DNA of 64,000 nt from CAILHX01 sp964511385. GTDB lineage: Bacteria; Pseudomonadota; Gammaproteobacteria; Burkholderiales; Methylophilaceae. Shown here one piece after another: positions 1-9,576 of this stretch. Under the pieces are notes generated by a model. The model searched no databases, was not told the origin of the DNA, and was given only the letters and a program-made list of their open reading frames with translations. Position 1 is the first letter of the stretch, and the number at the start of each line of letters is the position of its first letter. Both the position numbers and the translations under genes were made by a program. The stretch is taken from positions 496,001 to 560,000 of the forward strand of contig CAZEFE010000001.1 of NCBI GenBank assembly GCA_964511385.1, written 5' to 3'.

Positions 1-2003
<2,003 letters not shown>

Positions 2004-2040
2004 TCACAAGGCTGGCAAATTACACGGCTGGCCGGAAAAG

Positions 2041-2072
2041 TATAAAACAAAACGGGAGCCGCGGCTCCCGTT
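2041..2072 (-). terminator. Rho-independent terminator of pqqA
   Basis: A perfect 22-bp palindrome (2051-2072; arms aacgggagccg and cggctcccgtt) is followed, when read on the minus strand, by TTGTTTTATA. It begins 25 bp past the pqqA stop codon. This position and the T-rich tail fit an intrinsic terminator that isolates the tiny pqqA transcript from katG. Confidence 0.8.
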
Positions 2073-2096
2073 GTCCTGTTTGTCACAACTACCGCA

Positions 2097-2168
2097 TTAG
2101 CGGTTGCAGACATACATGGTCACTTCAAAACCGAAACGCATTTCGGTAGCTTCTGGCTTGGTCCACAT
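2097..2168 (-). CDS. pqqA: PQQ precursor peptide PqqA (23 residues)
   Basis: Encodes a 23-residue peptide beginning [19 protein letters not shown]. It has the conserved Glu-x-x-x-Tyr pair (Glu15 and Tyr19 in F-E-V-T-M-Y) that PqqE/PqqD crosslink and that becomes pyrroloquinoline quinone. The start ATG (2166-2168) has a clear Shine-Dalgarno AAGGAGA, and a terminator follows 25 bp downstream. No pqqB, C, D or E lies beside it: the neighbours are DAHP synthase upstream and katG downstream. It is therefore either an extra pqqA copy or a precursor gene separated from the main pqq operon. PQQ is the cofactor of the XoxF dehydrogenase encoded 7 kb away, so the gene makes sense in this genome. The peptide is near-invariant in the family, so identification is secure despite the length. 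Confidence 0.95.
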   Translation of the reverse strand: MWTKPEATEMRFGFEVTMYVCNR

Positions 2169-2295
2169 GATGTTCTCCTTTTCAGTTAACTTGGTTTACG
2201 AACCAGCGATTTGCATCGCTTGAACGTATGACTGACATAATACTCAAGTGTTCTGTCCAACCACTGATGCGAGTCATGATTCGCGGCTAGGGATT
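2169..2295 (-). promoter_or_regulatory. pqqA upstream region with two adjacent stem-loops
   Basis: The 127 bp between the DAHP synthase stop and pqqA carry two small adjacent inverted repeats: tggtt-tacg-aacca (2192-2205) and agcgat-ttgc-atcgct (2205-2220). On the minus strand they fall in the probable pqqA leader. A TATTAT further upstream could be a -10 box, but no -35 box at proper spacing was found. A promoter here is expected because the gene has its own terminator; its exact position is not resolved. Confidence 0.35.
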
Positions 2296-3387
2296 TTAAT
2301 GAGTTTGCCGTAAGGCGCGGCGGGCGCGAACACCGCTCGACAGGAGATGGAACAGTTTTACCGTGTCGTTCCAGCCTAGACAGGCATCGGTAATCGATTT
2401 CCCATATTCCAACGCGCAGCCGGGTAAATGATCCTGGCGGCCTTCATGCAAATGGGATTCCACCATGACCCCAATGATGCGGTCATCGCCCTTGTTGAGC
2501 TGATCAACTACGTTTTTTGCAACTTCCATTTGCAACCGATGTTGTTTCCGGCTATTGGCATGGGAGCAATCAATCATCACGCTGGGCATAAGTCCGCTGG
2601 CAACCAGGTCTTGGCATGCGGCTTCTACGCTTGCCGCATCGAAGTTAGGTGTTTTCCCGCCCCGCAGGATCAGGTGGCAATTGGGGTTGCCCGAGGTCGA
2701 AACAATCGCGGCATGGCCCGTCTTGGCCACCCCGAGAAAATAGTGCGGGTTTGATGCGGCATTGATGGCATCCGCCGCGATGCGGACATTGCCATCAGTG
2801 CCGTTTTTGAACCCGATAGGGCAGGACAAACCCGATGCCAGTTCACGGTGCACCAGGGATTCCGTGGTGCGCGCGCCGATGGCACCCCAACTCACTAGGT
2901 CTGCCGTGTACTGCGGGGAAATGGTGTCGAGAAACTCGGTGCCCGCGGGCAGGCCGAGTTCGTTGATTTCGCGTAGCAAGCGTCGCGCCAGTTCCAGCCC
3001 TTTGTTGATCTGAAAACTGCTATCAAGATCAGGATCGTTGATCAGGCCTTTCCAGCCCACCGTCGTGCGTGGCTTTTCGAAATACACCCGCATCACGATC
3101 AGCAACTCATCGGCCAGGAGCAGTTGCTGCTCATGCAAGCGTTCGGCATATTCGATGCCTGCAACGTAATCGTGGATGGAGCAGGGACCGGCGACCACCA
3201 GCAAGCGGTCGTCCTGGCGGTTGAGGATGCGGCGGATGGCAGCTCGTGTGTCAAGAATGAGCGAGCGGGCAGCAGGCGAAGGCTGAAGTTTTTCGAGCAG
3301 CATTGCCGGCGGCGTCAGTTCGTGAATTGCGCGGACGTGAACGTCGTCGGTAATCATGCTTTCATGGCTGAGTGGCGGGTGCGACAT
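2296..3387 (-). CDS. aroG: 3-deoxy-7-phosphoheptulonate (DAHP) synthase, type I
   Basis: Condenses phosphoenolpyruvate and erythrose 4-phosphate in the first step of the shikimate pathway. The 363-residue protein from the chosen start has the usual length of AroF/G/H enzymes (about 350). Visible hallmarks are VAGPCSIHD with the metal-ligand cysteine, KPRTTVGWKGLINDP with the substrate-binding arginine and lysine, GFKNGTDG, and the C-terminal metal site DCSHANS. The frame stays open for 50 more codons upstream, but that extension is unlike the family, so the ATG at 3387 (MSHPPLSHES) is preferred; the ATG at 3357 (MITDDV) is also possible. Which aromatic amino acid inhibits it cannot be told from sequence alone, so the symbol is provisional. 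Confidence 0.93.
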   Translation of the reverse strand: MSHPPLSHESMITDDVHVRAIHELTPPAMLLEKLQPSPAARSLILDTRAAIRRILNRQDDRLLVVAGPCSIHDYVAGIEYAERLHEQQLLLADELLIVMRVYFEKPRTTVGWKGLINDPDLDSSFQINKGLELARRLLREINELGLPAGTEFLDTISPQYTADLVSWGAIGARTTESLVHRELASGLSCPIGFKNGTDGNVRIAADAINAASNPHYFLGVAKTGHAAIVSTSGNPNCHLILRGGKTPNFDAASVEAACQDLVASGLMPSVMIDCSHANSRKQHRLQMEVAKNVVDQLNKGDDRIIGVMVESHLHEGRQDHLPGCALEYGKSITDACLGWNDTVKLFHLLSSGVRARRALRQTH

Positions 3388-3610
3388 TTTGAACGGTTCC
3401 GATAAGTTTCCTGATACCGCGCTGGCTGGTAGCGTGACGTTTTCCCGTCTGCATGTCAATTTGGCGGCAACGCAGGCGGGCACATGCTGGCAGCATCCGT
3501 GCATGGCTGCCGGTTTGCCGCATGCCGGAACTATCATTAACCTAATCTAAAACAGTAATGGTGGCGGTACAATCATAATTTATCTTCAGGAACGGACCGT
3601 TTTCTTCCCC

Positions 3611-4456
3611 ATGCTGAGTTATCGCCATGCCTTCCATGCGGGCAATCATGCCGATGTCCTCAAGCACTTTGTGCTGGTGCAGTTGCTGCAATACCTTAAC
3701 CAGAAAGACAAACCCTACTGGGTGATCGACACCCATGCCGGTGCGGGGATATACGCGCTGGATCATAAATATGCCGCCAAGAATGCGGAGTACGAAACCG
3801 GCATTTCCCGGCTTTGGGCAAGCAATGACCTGCCTGCGCCGTTGGCGGATTATGTGGAATTGGTGCGGCAACTGAATCCCGGCGGCAAGCTGCGCTTTTA
3901 TCCCGGCTCGCCGTGGATCGCCGCCAAGCTGATGCGTGCCGATGACCGGCTGCGTGCTTTTGATCTGCATCCTGCTGATTTCGACTTGTTGCAGCAGCAT
4001 TTTGCGGCTGAAAAACGGCGGGTCAAAATCGAGCAGTCCGATGGTTTTGCCGCGCTCAAGGCATTGCTGCCGCCACCGCCGCGGCGCGGGCTGGTGCTGA
4101 TCGACCCGCCGTATGAAGAAAAACAGGATTACCAGCGCGTCACCTCTGCGCTGCAGGAAGCGCTCAAGCGTTTTGAAACCGGCTGCTACGCGGTGTGGTA
4201 TCCGTTGCTGCAGCGCCCGGAACCGGGGCAACTGGTGGAAAAGCTCAAACGCCTGCCGGCCAAAGGCTGGCTGCATGCCAGCCTGGCCATCCAGGCGCCG
4301 GCAGCGGATGGTTTCGGCATGCACGGCAGCGGCATGTTCATCATCAACCCGCCCTGGACGCTGCAAGCGGTGCTGGCGACGGTTCTGCCCTATTTGAAAT
4401 CGGCGCTGGCACAGGATGCGGCAGCGACCTGCCTGCTGGAGGACGGAGGACAGTAA
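3611..4456 (+). CDS. rlmJ: 23S rRNA (adenine2030-N6)-methyltransferase RlmJ
   Basis: SAM-dependent enzyme that methylates A2030 of 23S rRNA. The 281-residue length matches the family. The N-terminus MLSYRHAFHAGNHADVLKH is the family signature, DTHAGAGIY is the SAM-binding loop, and LIDPPYEEK is the catalytic [D/N]PPY motif of N6-adenine methyltransferases. It is divergent from the DAHP synthase gene and only 4 bp upstream of the TPR gene that follows. No good Shine-Dalgarno precedes the ATG, but the conserved N-terminus fixes the start. Confidence 0.95.
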   Translation: MLSYRHAFHAGNHADVLKHFVLVQLLQYLNQKDKPYWVIDTHAGAGIYALDHKYAAKNAEYETGISRLWASNDLPAPLADYVELVRQLNPGGKLRFYPGSPWIAAKLMRADDRLRAFDLHPADFDLLQQHFAAEKRRVKIEQSDGFAALKALLPPPPRRGLVLIDPPYEEKQDYQRVTSALQEALKRFETGCYAVWYPLLQRPEPGQLVEKLKRLPAKGWLHASLAIQAPAADGFGMHGSGMFIINPPWTLQAVLATVLPYLKSALAQDAAATCLLEDGGQ

Positions 4457-4460
4457 AGCC

Positions 4461-6395
4461 ATGCGCAAGCGCTCAAAAAAATACTCGCCGCCCAAGCCGC
4501 GGGAAAAGCTGCTGTTTCCCGAACTCAAGGCCGCGCAACTGCTGGAACAAGGCGAGGCACAACAGGCGCTGCAGGTCGCCGTGCGCGCGCTGGCGGAAGG
4601 GCGCAGGAACCCGGATTTGAGCAATATCGCCGGGGTATGCGCCGCAGCGCTGGGCGACGACACGCTGGCATCCCAGTTGTGGCAGCACGCGGTCGAGCTT
4701 AGCCCGAATTATGCGCAGGCCTGGTTCAACCTCGGGCTGTTTTACGAGAAGCGCTCGCAATGGGACGAGGCCGAGCGCCACTATCTGCAAGCGGTGGAAC
4801 TGGACCCGCACAACCTGGATACGCTGTTGCTGCTGGCTAACCTGTTGATGCAGCAGGGGCGCACGGGCGACGCCGAGCGCTGGCTGCAACAGGCGCTGGT
4901 TATTGCGCCGGAACACGCCCAGGCCAATAACAATCTGGGCCTGGCCCTGGCCAGCCGACGGCAGTTTGACGCCGCGGAACAACATTACCGCCGGGCGATG
5001 GCGAGCGATACCGGCGACCTGTCGGCCTGGATCAATCTGGGGATGCTGCTGGCCGCCACCGGGCGCCGGCAGGAAGCCGAAACCGTGTATGAGAGCGTGC
5101 TGACGGCGGAGCCGGACAACGTGCGCGCACTGACCAACAGTGCGCTGCTGCTGGAAAGCCTGGGGCGCCCGCAGGAAGCCGAAGCACGCCACCGCAAGGC
5201 GCTGGCGCACGCCCCGGATTCCGTGGAAATCCTGTCCAACCTGGCTAACCTGCTGGGCGCGCAGCGCCGCGAGACCGAGGCGGAAAGCCTGTTCCGCCAG
5301 GCGCTGGCATTGAACCCGGAATCCGCCGTTACGTACACCAATCTTGGCGTGCTGCTGGCGAACATGAAGCGCGATGACGAAGCCGAGCAAAGCTTCAACC
5401 AGGCATTGGCGATCAAGCCTGATTACCTGCTGCCGCGGCTGAACCTGAGCTATCTGCAGCTTGCCCAGGGACGATTCGCCGCAGGCTGGCCCAACCACGA
5501 GGCGCGGTTTGATCCACGGCTGCCGGATAATGGCATTCCGCTGCCGACAGTAAGCGCACCGCAATGGCGGGGCGAAGACCTGAACGGGAAATCGCTGCTG
5601 GTGTGGGTGGAGCAGGGTTATGGCGACCAGATCCAGTTCGCGCGCTACATTCCGCTGCTCAAGCAGCGCTGGCAGGTGCAGGTCACGCTGGTATGCCGCC
5701 CCGCGCTGCATGCGCTGTTTGAATCATTGCGCGGCGTGGATGTGCTGCTGGCGGCCGATGCGCACCTGACACTGCCGGATCGTTTCGATTACTGGACCTT
5801 GCCGCTGAGCCTGCCGGGGTTTTGCGGTACGCTGGATGTCGCCAGCATCCCGGCGGACATCCCCTATCTGGCAGCCGACCCGCAACGCATTGCACGCTGG
5901 CAGTCGGCAGCTACTGCGACTGGGTTCAAAGTCGGCCTGGTCTGGCAGGGCAATCTCCGGCATCACAACAACCCGTGGCGTTCGCTGCCCGGACCGGAAC
6001 AATTCCTGCCGTTGCTGGACGTGGCCGGGATACATTTTTTCAGCCTGCAAAAAGACTGGGATGAAACGACCGCGCCGGTCTTCTACCAACATGCCGCCGT
6101 GACCGATGTCGGCAAGGCCATAGAAGACTTTGCCGATACCGCCGCCATCGTTGCGCAGCTTGATCTGGTGATTTGCGTCGATACCGCCATTGCACACCTG
6201 GCCGGAGCGCTGGGCAAGCCTTGCTGGTTGCTACTGCCTTATTACAGGACGGACTGGCGCTGGCTGAAGGCGCGCACGGACAGCCCCTGGTATCCGACGT
6301 TGCGCCTGTTCCGGCAGGGGGCGGATGAAAGGTGGGAGCCGGTCGTCCAGGCTATCCGGCAAGCGTTGCTGCAAATAAAAACGGCGCCTGGTTAG
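4461..6395 (+). CDS. TPR-repeat protein with C-terminal glycosyltransferase-like domain
   Basis: A 644-residue soluble protein. After a short basic N-terminus (MRKRSKKYSPPKPREK) come about nine tetratricopeptide repeats to roughly residue 360, with typical spacing such as AWFNLGLFYEKRSQWDEAE and TYTNLGVLLANMKRDDEAE. The last 280 residues look like a GT-B fold of the heptosyltransferase (GT9-like) kind. They include VWVEQGYGDQIQFARYIPLL near residue 395 and CVDTAIAHLAGALGKPCW near residue 575, the latter being the usual nucleotide-sugar side motif. Proteins of this layout are often annotated as TPR/glycosyltransferase proteins of surface polysaccharide or protein glycosylation; the acceptor is unknown. 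The start has a good Shine-Dalgarno (GGAGGA), and an upstream in-frame extension overlapping rlmJ is unlikely. Confidence 0.82.
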   Translation: MRKRSKKYSPPKPREKLLFPELKAAQLLEQGEAQQALQVAVRALAEGRRNPDLSNIAGVCAAALGDDTLASQLWQHAVELSPNYAQAWFNLGLFYEKRSQWDEAERHYLQAVELDPHNLDTLLLLANLLMQQGRTGDAERWLQQALVIAPEHAQANNNLGLALASRRQFDAAEQHYRRAMASDTGDLSAWINLGMLLAATGRRQEAETVYESVLTAEPDNVRALTNSALLLESLGRPQEAEARHRKALAHAPDSVEILSNLANLLGAQRRETEAESLFRQALALNPESAVTYTNLGVLLANMKRDDEAEQSFNQALAIKPDYLLPRLNLSYLQLAQGRFAAGWPNHEARFDPRLPDNGIPLPTVSAPQWRGEDLNGKSLLVWVEQGYGDQIQFARYIPLLKQRWQVQVTLVCRPALHALFESLRGVDVLLAADAHLTLPDRFDYWTLPLSLPGFCGTLDVASIPADIPYLAADPQRIARWQSAATATGFKVGLVWQGNLRHHNNPWRSLPGPEQFLPLLDVAGIHFFSLQKDWDETTAPVFYQHAAVTDVGKAIEDFADTAAIVAQLDLVICVDTAIAHLAGALGKPCWLLLPYYRTDWRWLKARTDSPWYPTLRLFRQGADERWEPVVQAIRQALLQIKTAPG

Positions 6396-6402
6396 GGCGC
6401 CG
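6375..6402 (-). terminator. Terminator downstream of the PepSY gene
   Basis: Inverted repeat cggcgcc (6382-6388) and ggcgccg (6396-6402) with a 7-base loop. On the minus strand the stem is followed by TTTTTATTTGC, the layout of an intrinsic terminator for the PepSY gene that ends at 6428. The hairpin overlaps the stop codon of the convergent TPR gene, so it may serve both directions, but only the minus side has a T-tract. Confidence 0.75.
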
Positions 6403-6427
6403 CTGGTTACCGGGTGCTGATGAAAAA

Positions 6428-6934
6428 TCAGTCAAGACCGATCTGGTAAACCTCTTCTTCGGTTTCAACGATCTTGCCGCTCACTGCATCCACTTCGACT
6501 TCGATTTCCTTGCCATCCTTGGTTTTGATGTCGAATTCGTAGGAAATGTTGCCATCTGACTCAATAGCGGTTTCATGCTCGACAACTTCGCCGGGATGCG
6601 CCGCCAGAGCGGTCTTCTTTGCATCTTCAAATGACACCTTGGCCTTGGAAGCAAAGCGTGGATCCTTGGCATCCACTTCTTCCTCCTCTTCGATCACTTT
6701 GCCAGACTTGGCATCCACTTCGACTTCCCACTCCTTGCCATCGCTGCCCTTGATATCGAATTCGTAGGTAGGCTTGCCGTTTTCGACTTCGGCTTCCAGC
6801 GAAATCACATTGCCCGGATGCTTTGCCAGTGCGGCTTTCAGCGCGGTTTCAAACCGCCCGTTATGTTTGTCGGCGGCATAGGCCGGTGCAACAAAAGCTG
6901 CGGCCACCAGCAGGGCTAATAACTTCTTGTTCAT
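6428..6934 (-). CDS. Exported protein with two PepSY domains
   Basis: A 168-residue protein. MNKKLLALLVAAAFVAPAYA is a clear signal peptide cleaved after AYA. Two tandem PepSY-type repeats follow (about residues 25-95 and 98-165), each ending in a similar segment: EFDIKGSDGKEWEVEVDAKSG and EFDIKTKDGKEIEVEVDAVSG. The mature protein is strongly acidic, with runs of glutamate. PepSY domains are generally periplasmic and thought to modulate proteases or bind metals or ligands; the specific role here is unknown. The ATG at 6934 has a Shine-Dalgarno GGAGAA, and an in-frame ATG 15 bases earlier overlaps that site. It is a single gene, convergent with the TPR gene and divergent from the histidine kinase gene. 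Confidence 0.85.
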   Translation of the reverse strand: MNKKLLALLVAAAFVAPAYAADKHNGRFETALKAALAKHPGNVISLEAEVENGKPTYEFDIKGSDGKEWEVEVDAKSGKVIEEEEEVDAKDPRFASKAKVSFEDAKKTALAAHPGEVVEHETAIESDGNISYEFDIKTKDGKEIEVEVDAVSGKIVETEEEVYQIGLD

Positions 6935-7128
6935 GTTGAGTTTCTCCATAAGTTACAAATAACCAGTAAACAATACTGAGGCGAAATTATAGATGAAACA
7001 GACATAAAAATAAAGTAACATATTGATTTTATTTAATAAATTTGGCTGCATTCAGCCAGCGGGCTGTTTCCAGCCACCACTTGCCTGGGGGCTTCCAGTA
7101 ACCGAGTACTCGATCAATGTATTACGCC

Positions 7129-8478
7129 ATGAGTCTGAAACTCCGCCTTAACCTGATGATTACCGCGCTGCTGGCCTTGGTCATGCTGATCGGTGCTTGG
7201 CTGATGATCAACAATGCGCGCGAGGATGTGCGTGCCGAAGTGCAATCGACCACCAATTTGGCGTTGCATCTGCTGGATACGGAAATTTTGCACTACACCT
7301 CGGATTTTGCCTGGATGGATGGTGCGGATATCAAAAAAACTTCGGTATTCAGATTGCAAAGCCTGGGCAATATTCGTCACTTGCGCATTGAGTTTTTTGA
7401 CTACAAAGGCAGGCTGATGGATAGTAACCGGCCCTATCCCGAGCAACACCAGCGCATGTCGCCGCCAGGCTGGTTCGTCAGCTTGATGGATGTTGCATCC
7501 CCCGCCATGCAGGAAACCCGGAGAAAAATAGTCATCAATGGCCGCGCTGCAGGTGAATTGGTCATTACGCCTGATTCCAGTTATGAAATTGCAGAAATAT
7601 GGGATGACACGATAGGGATGCTGATGCTGGTGGCGTTTTTCTTCATTATCGTCAACGGCATGGTGTACTGGGCCGTGAGCCGGGCATTACGACCGGTTGG
7701 CCGGATTCTTGAGGCGCTCACTGAACTGGAGCGTGGCCACCTGCATGCCCGTCTGCCCATATTTTCACTGCCGGAATTGGCGCGCATTGGGGAAAAGTTC
7801 AATGGCATGGCGCAAAAGCTGCAGCAAACGGTGGAGCACAACCAGGGGTTGTCGCGGCAGTTGATCCGGTTGCAGGAGGATGAGCGTAAAAGTCTGGCGC
7901 GAGATTTGCACGACGAGATCGGCCAGAGCCTGACGGCGATCCATGCCGATGCATCGGCCATCCTGAATGATGATATTCCGCCTTCTGTGCGTGACAGTGC
8001 GAGTGCCATCGTCACGGTTTCCAGGCACATGATGGAATTGGTGCGCCAGTTGCTGAACCGCTTGAGGCCGGACACGCTGGACAAACTGGGGCTGCGGGTT
8101 GCACTGCAGGATTTGCATGGCGACTGGCAACGCCGCAATCCACTGATTCAAAGTGAGTTGCAAATATCGGGCGAACTGGACGGGTTGAGCGAAGCAGTCA
8201 CCATCACCGCATTCCGCATGGTTCAGGAATGCTTGACCAACATTACTCGCCATGCAGGTGCCAGCAAGGTGAGTATCGGCGTGGTAAGGGGCGAGGACAG
8301 CCTGGCGATCCTGGTGGAAGACGATGGGCAGGGGTTCAACCCGGAAAGAGCGCAAGGATTCGGTCTGGCCGGCATGCGGGAACGCATAGAAGGGCTTGGC
8401 GGGGAATTCGAGTTGGATAGCGCATTTCGCCACGGTACCTGTATTACGGTACGTTTACATTGTTCTGTCGGAGCCTGA
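7129..8478 (+). CDS. MoxY-like sensor histidine kinase
   Basis: Membrane sensor kinase of about 449 residues. There is one transmembrane segment at residues 8-28 (LMITALLALVMLIGAWLMI), a periplasmic region to about 160 that resembles the LapD/MoxY N-terminal domain, a second transmembrane segment near 165-190, and a HAMP region. A HisKA_3 phosphoacceptor helix follows, with the histidine in ARDLHDEIGQSLT (about residue 261), then a HATPase_c domain with VEDDGQGFNP and GFGLAGMRERI. The family is NarQ/UhpB-like. The partner response regulator starts 5 bp after its stop and xoxF follows, as with MoxYX, which controls methanol oxidation in Paracoccus. Control of xoxF is therefore a reasonable inference. 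An in-frame ATG at 7117 is an alternative start; neither has a convincing Shine-Dalgarno. Confidence 0.88.
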   Translation: MSLKLRLNLMITALLALVMLIGAWLMINNAREDVRAEVQSTTNLALHLLDTEILHYTSDFAWMDGADIKKTSVFRLQSLGNIRHLRIEFFDYKGRLMDSNRPYPEQHQRMSPPGWFVSLMDVASPAMQETRRKIVINGRAAGELVITPDSSYEIAEIWDDTIGMLMLVAFFFIIVNGMVYWAVSRALRPVGRILEALTELERGHLHARLPIFSLPELARIGEKFNGMAQKLQQTVEHNQGLSRQLIRLQEDERKSLARDLHDEIGQSLTAIHADASAILNDDIPPSVRDSASAIVTVSRHMMELVRQLLNRLRPDTLDKLGLRVALQDLHGDWQRRNPLIQSELQISGELDGLSEAVTITAFRMVQECLTNITRHAGASKVSIGVVRGEDSLAILVEDDGQGFNPERAQGFGLAGMRERIEGLGGEFELDSAFRHGTCITVRLHCSVGA

Positions 8479-8483
8479 TCGGT

Positions 8484-9125
8484 ATGGAAAAAATTCGCAT
8501 TATGCTGGTAGATGATCACGTGGTGGTTCGATCCGGGCTGCGCCGGTTGCTTGAGCAAAAATCAGAATTTCGTGTAGCGGCGGAAGCCGAAAACGGGGAA
8601 CAAGCGTACCAGCTTTACGCGGATATCCTGCCCGATGTCATGGTGATGGATATGTCCATGCCCGGCATGGGCGGACTGGAAGCCTTGCGGCGCATCCTGG
8701 CCCGCCATCCGACAGCGCGCATTGTGGTGTATTCCATGCATGAAAATGCGGCTTTTGCCACCCAGGCACTCGCGGCCGGCGCGCGTGGCTATGTTGCAAA
8801 GTCCGGCTCGCCGGATGAGCTGGTGCAGGCCATGCAGGAAGCCATGCGCGGGAAGAACTACTACCTCAGCTCGGCTGTGGCGCAGAAAATCGCCATCAAC
8901 ACCTTGTCTGGCGAGAGTGATCCGTTCAAGCGCCTGTCCACGCGCGAATTCGAAGTGTTCCGCCTGCTTGCCGAGGGGCATGCCGTTGAGGCCATTGCTG
9001 AAATGCTTAAAATCAGCCAAAAAACCGTAGCCAATTACCAGACGCTACTGAAGCAGAAATTAGGCGTAGCCAGCCCGATAGAATTGGTCAAACTGGCGAT
9101 TCGCCATGGCGTGATCGAGGGCTGA
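8484..9125 (+). CDS. NarL/FixJ-family response regulator (MoxX-like)
   Basis: A 213-residue two-component regulator. The receiver domain has the acidic pair LVDDHVVV near residue 8, the phosphoacceptor aspartate in VMVMDMSMPGMGG (about 55) and the conserved lysine in YVAKSGSPDEL (about 105). The C-terminal LuxR-type helix-turn-helix (about 148-208) reads LSTREFEVFRLLAEG and ISQKTVANYQTLL. It starts 5 bp after the kinase stop, so the pair is one operon, and the ATG at 8484 has GGAG about 10 bases upstream. It very likely binds DNA near its own operon or at the long region before xoxF; the target is inferred from position only. Confidence 0.92.
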   Translation: MEKIRIMLVDDHVVVRSGLRRLLEQKSEFRVAAEAENGEQAYQLYADILPDVMVMDMSMPGMGGLEALRRILARHPTARIVVYSMHENAAFATQALAAGARGYVAKSGSPDELVQAMQEAMRGKNYYLSSAVAQKIAINTLSGESDPFKRLSTREFEVFRLLAEGHAVEAIAEMLKISQKTVANYQTLLKQKLGVASPIELVKLAIRHGVIEG

Positions 9126-9576
9126 ATGAAAGGTCCTCTGGCCAGGTTGCCGGCGACAAAAAAATGACCGACGGTCGGAGAACCATCGGTCAAAGTCACT
9201 ATGTATGAGGTTGCCATGGAGTTGGACAACTTGCGATCAGTCTACGGGGGAGGGGCTGGCAGGCGTTAGGGAGCCGCTCACAATTTGCCTTGGGAATTAT
9301 TCACATTTCCGGCAAGGCCCCGGTCAGCGAAATAATTCAAGGAAATCATAGGGGGCCGCGTTTAATACTCCCTGCCTTGAGTTTGAAACACATGTTGCCC
9401 CATGGCGCGGTTGGCAAGCGTCATGGCTCCCAAAACGGGCAGGATAAATTCCCGGACAGATTCAGGAGTTTCTCTGTGTTGTCCGGCACATCCATTCCCT
9501 ATAGTTGCATCACGCCGCCCTTGCTAAAGGGCGCGCGGTATTTACTATCCCAAACAACTCAATATGGAGAATGGAA
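9126..9576 (+). promoter_or_regulatory. Long upstream region of xoxF (451 bp, no gene)
   Basis: No credible coding sequence is present. It contains an 11-bp near-perfect inverted repeat at 9165-9192 (listed separately). A possible sigma-70-like promoter is TTGTCC at 9479-9484 with TATAGT at 9500-9505; the 15-base spacing is short, so this is weak. A 7-bp stem-loop (cgccctt-gcta-aagggcg, 9516-9533) would lie in the 5' leader. This is the natural place for methanol/lanthanide-responsive control of xoxF, but no operator could be assigned. Confidence 0.45.
9165..9192. promoter_or_regulatory. Inverted repeat tgaccgacggt / accatcggtca
   Basis: Arms of 11 bp with one mismatch, separated by 6 bases, 40 bp after the response regulator stop codon. 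On the minus strand the stem is followed by a run of seven T, so it could terminate leftward transcription. On the plus strand there is no T-tract, which makes an operator or a factor-dependent terminator plausible. Function undetermined. Confidence 0.5.
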
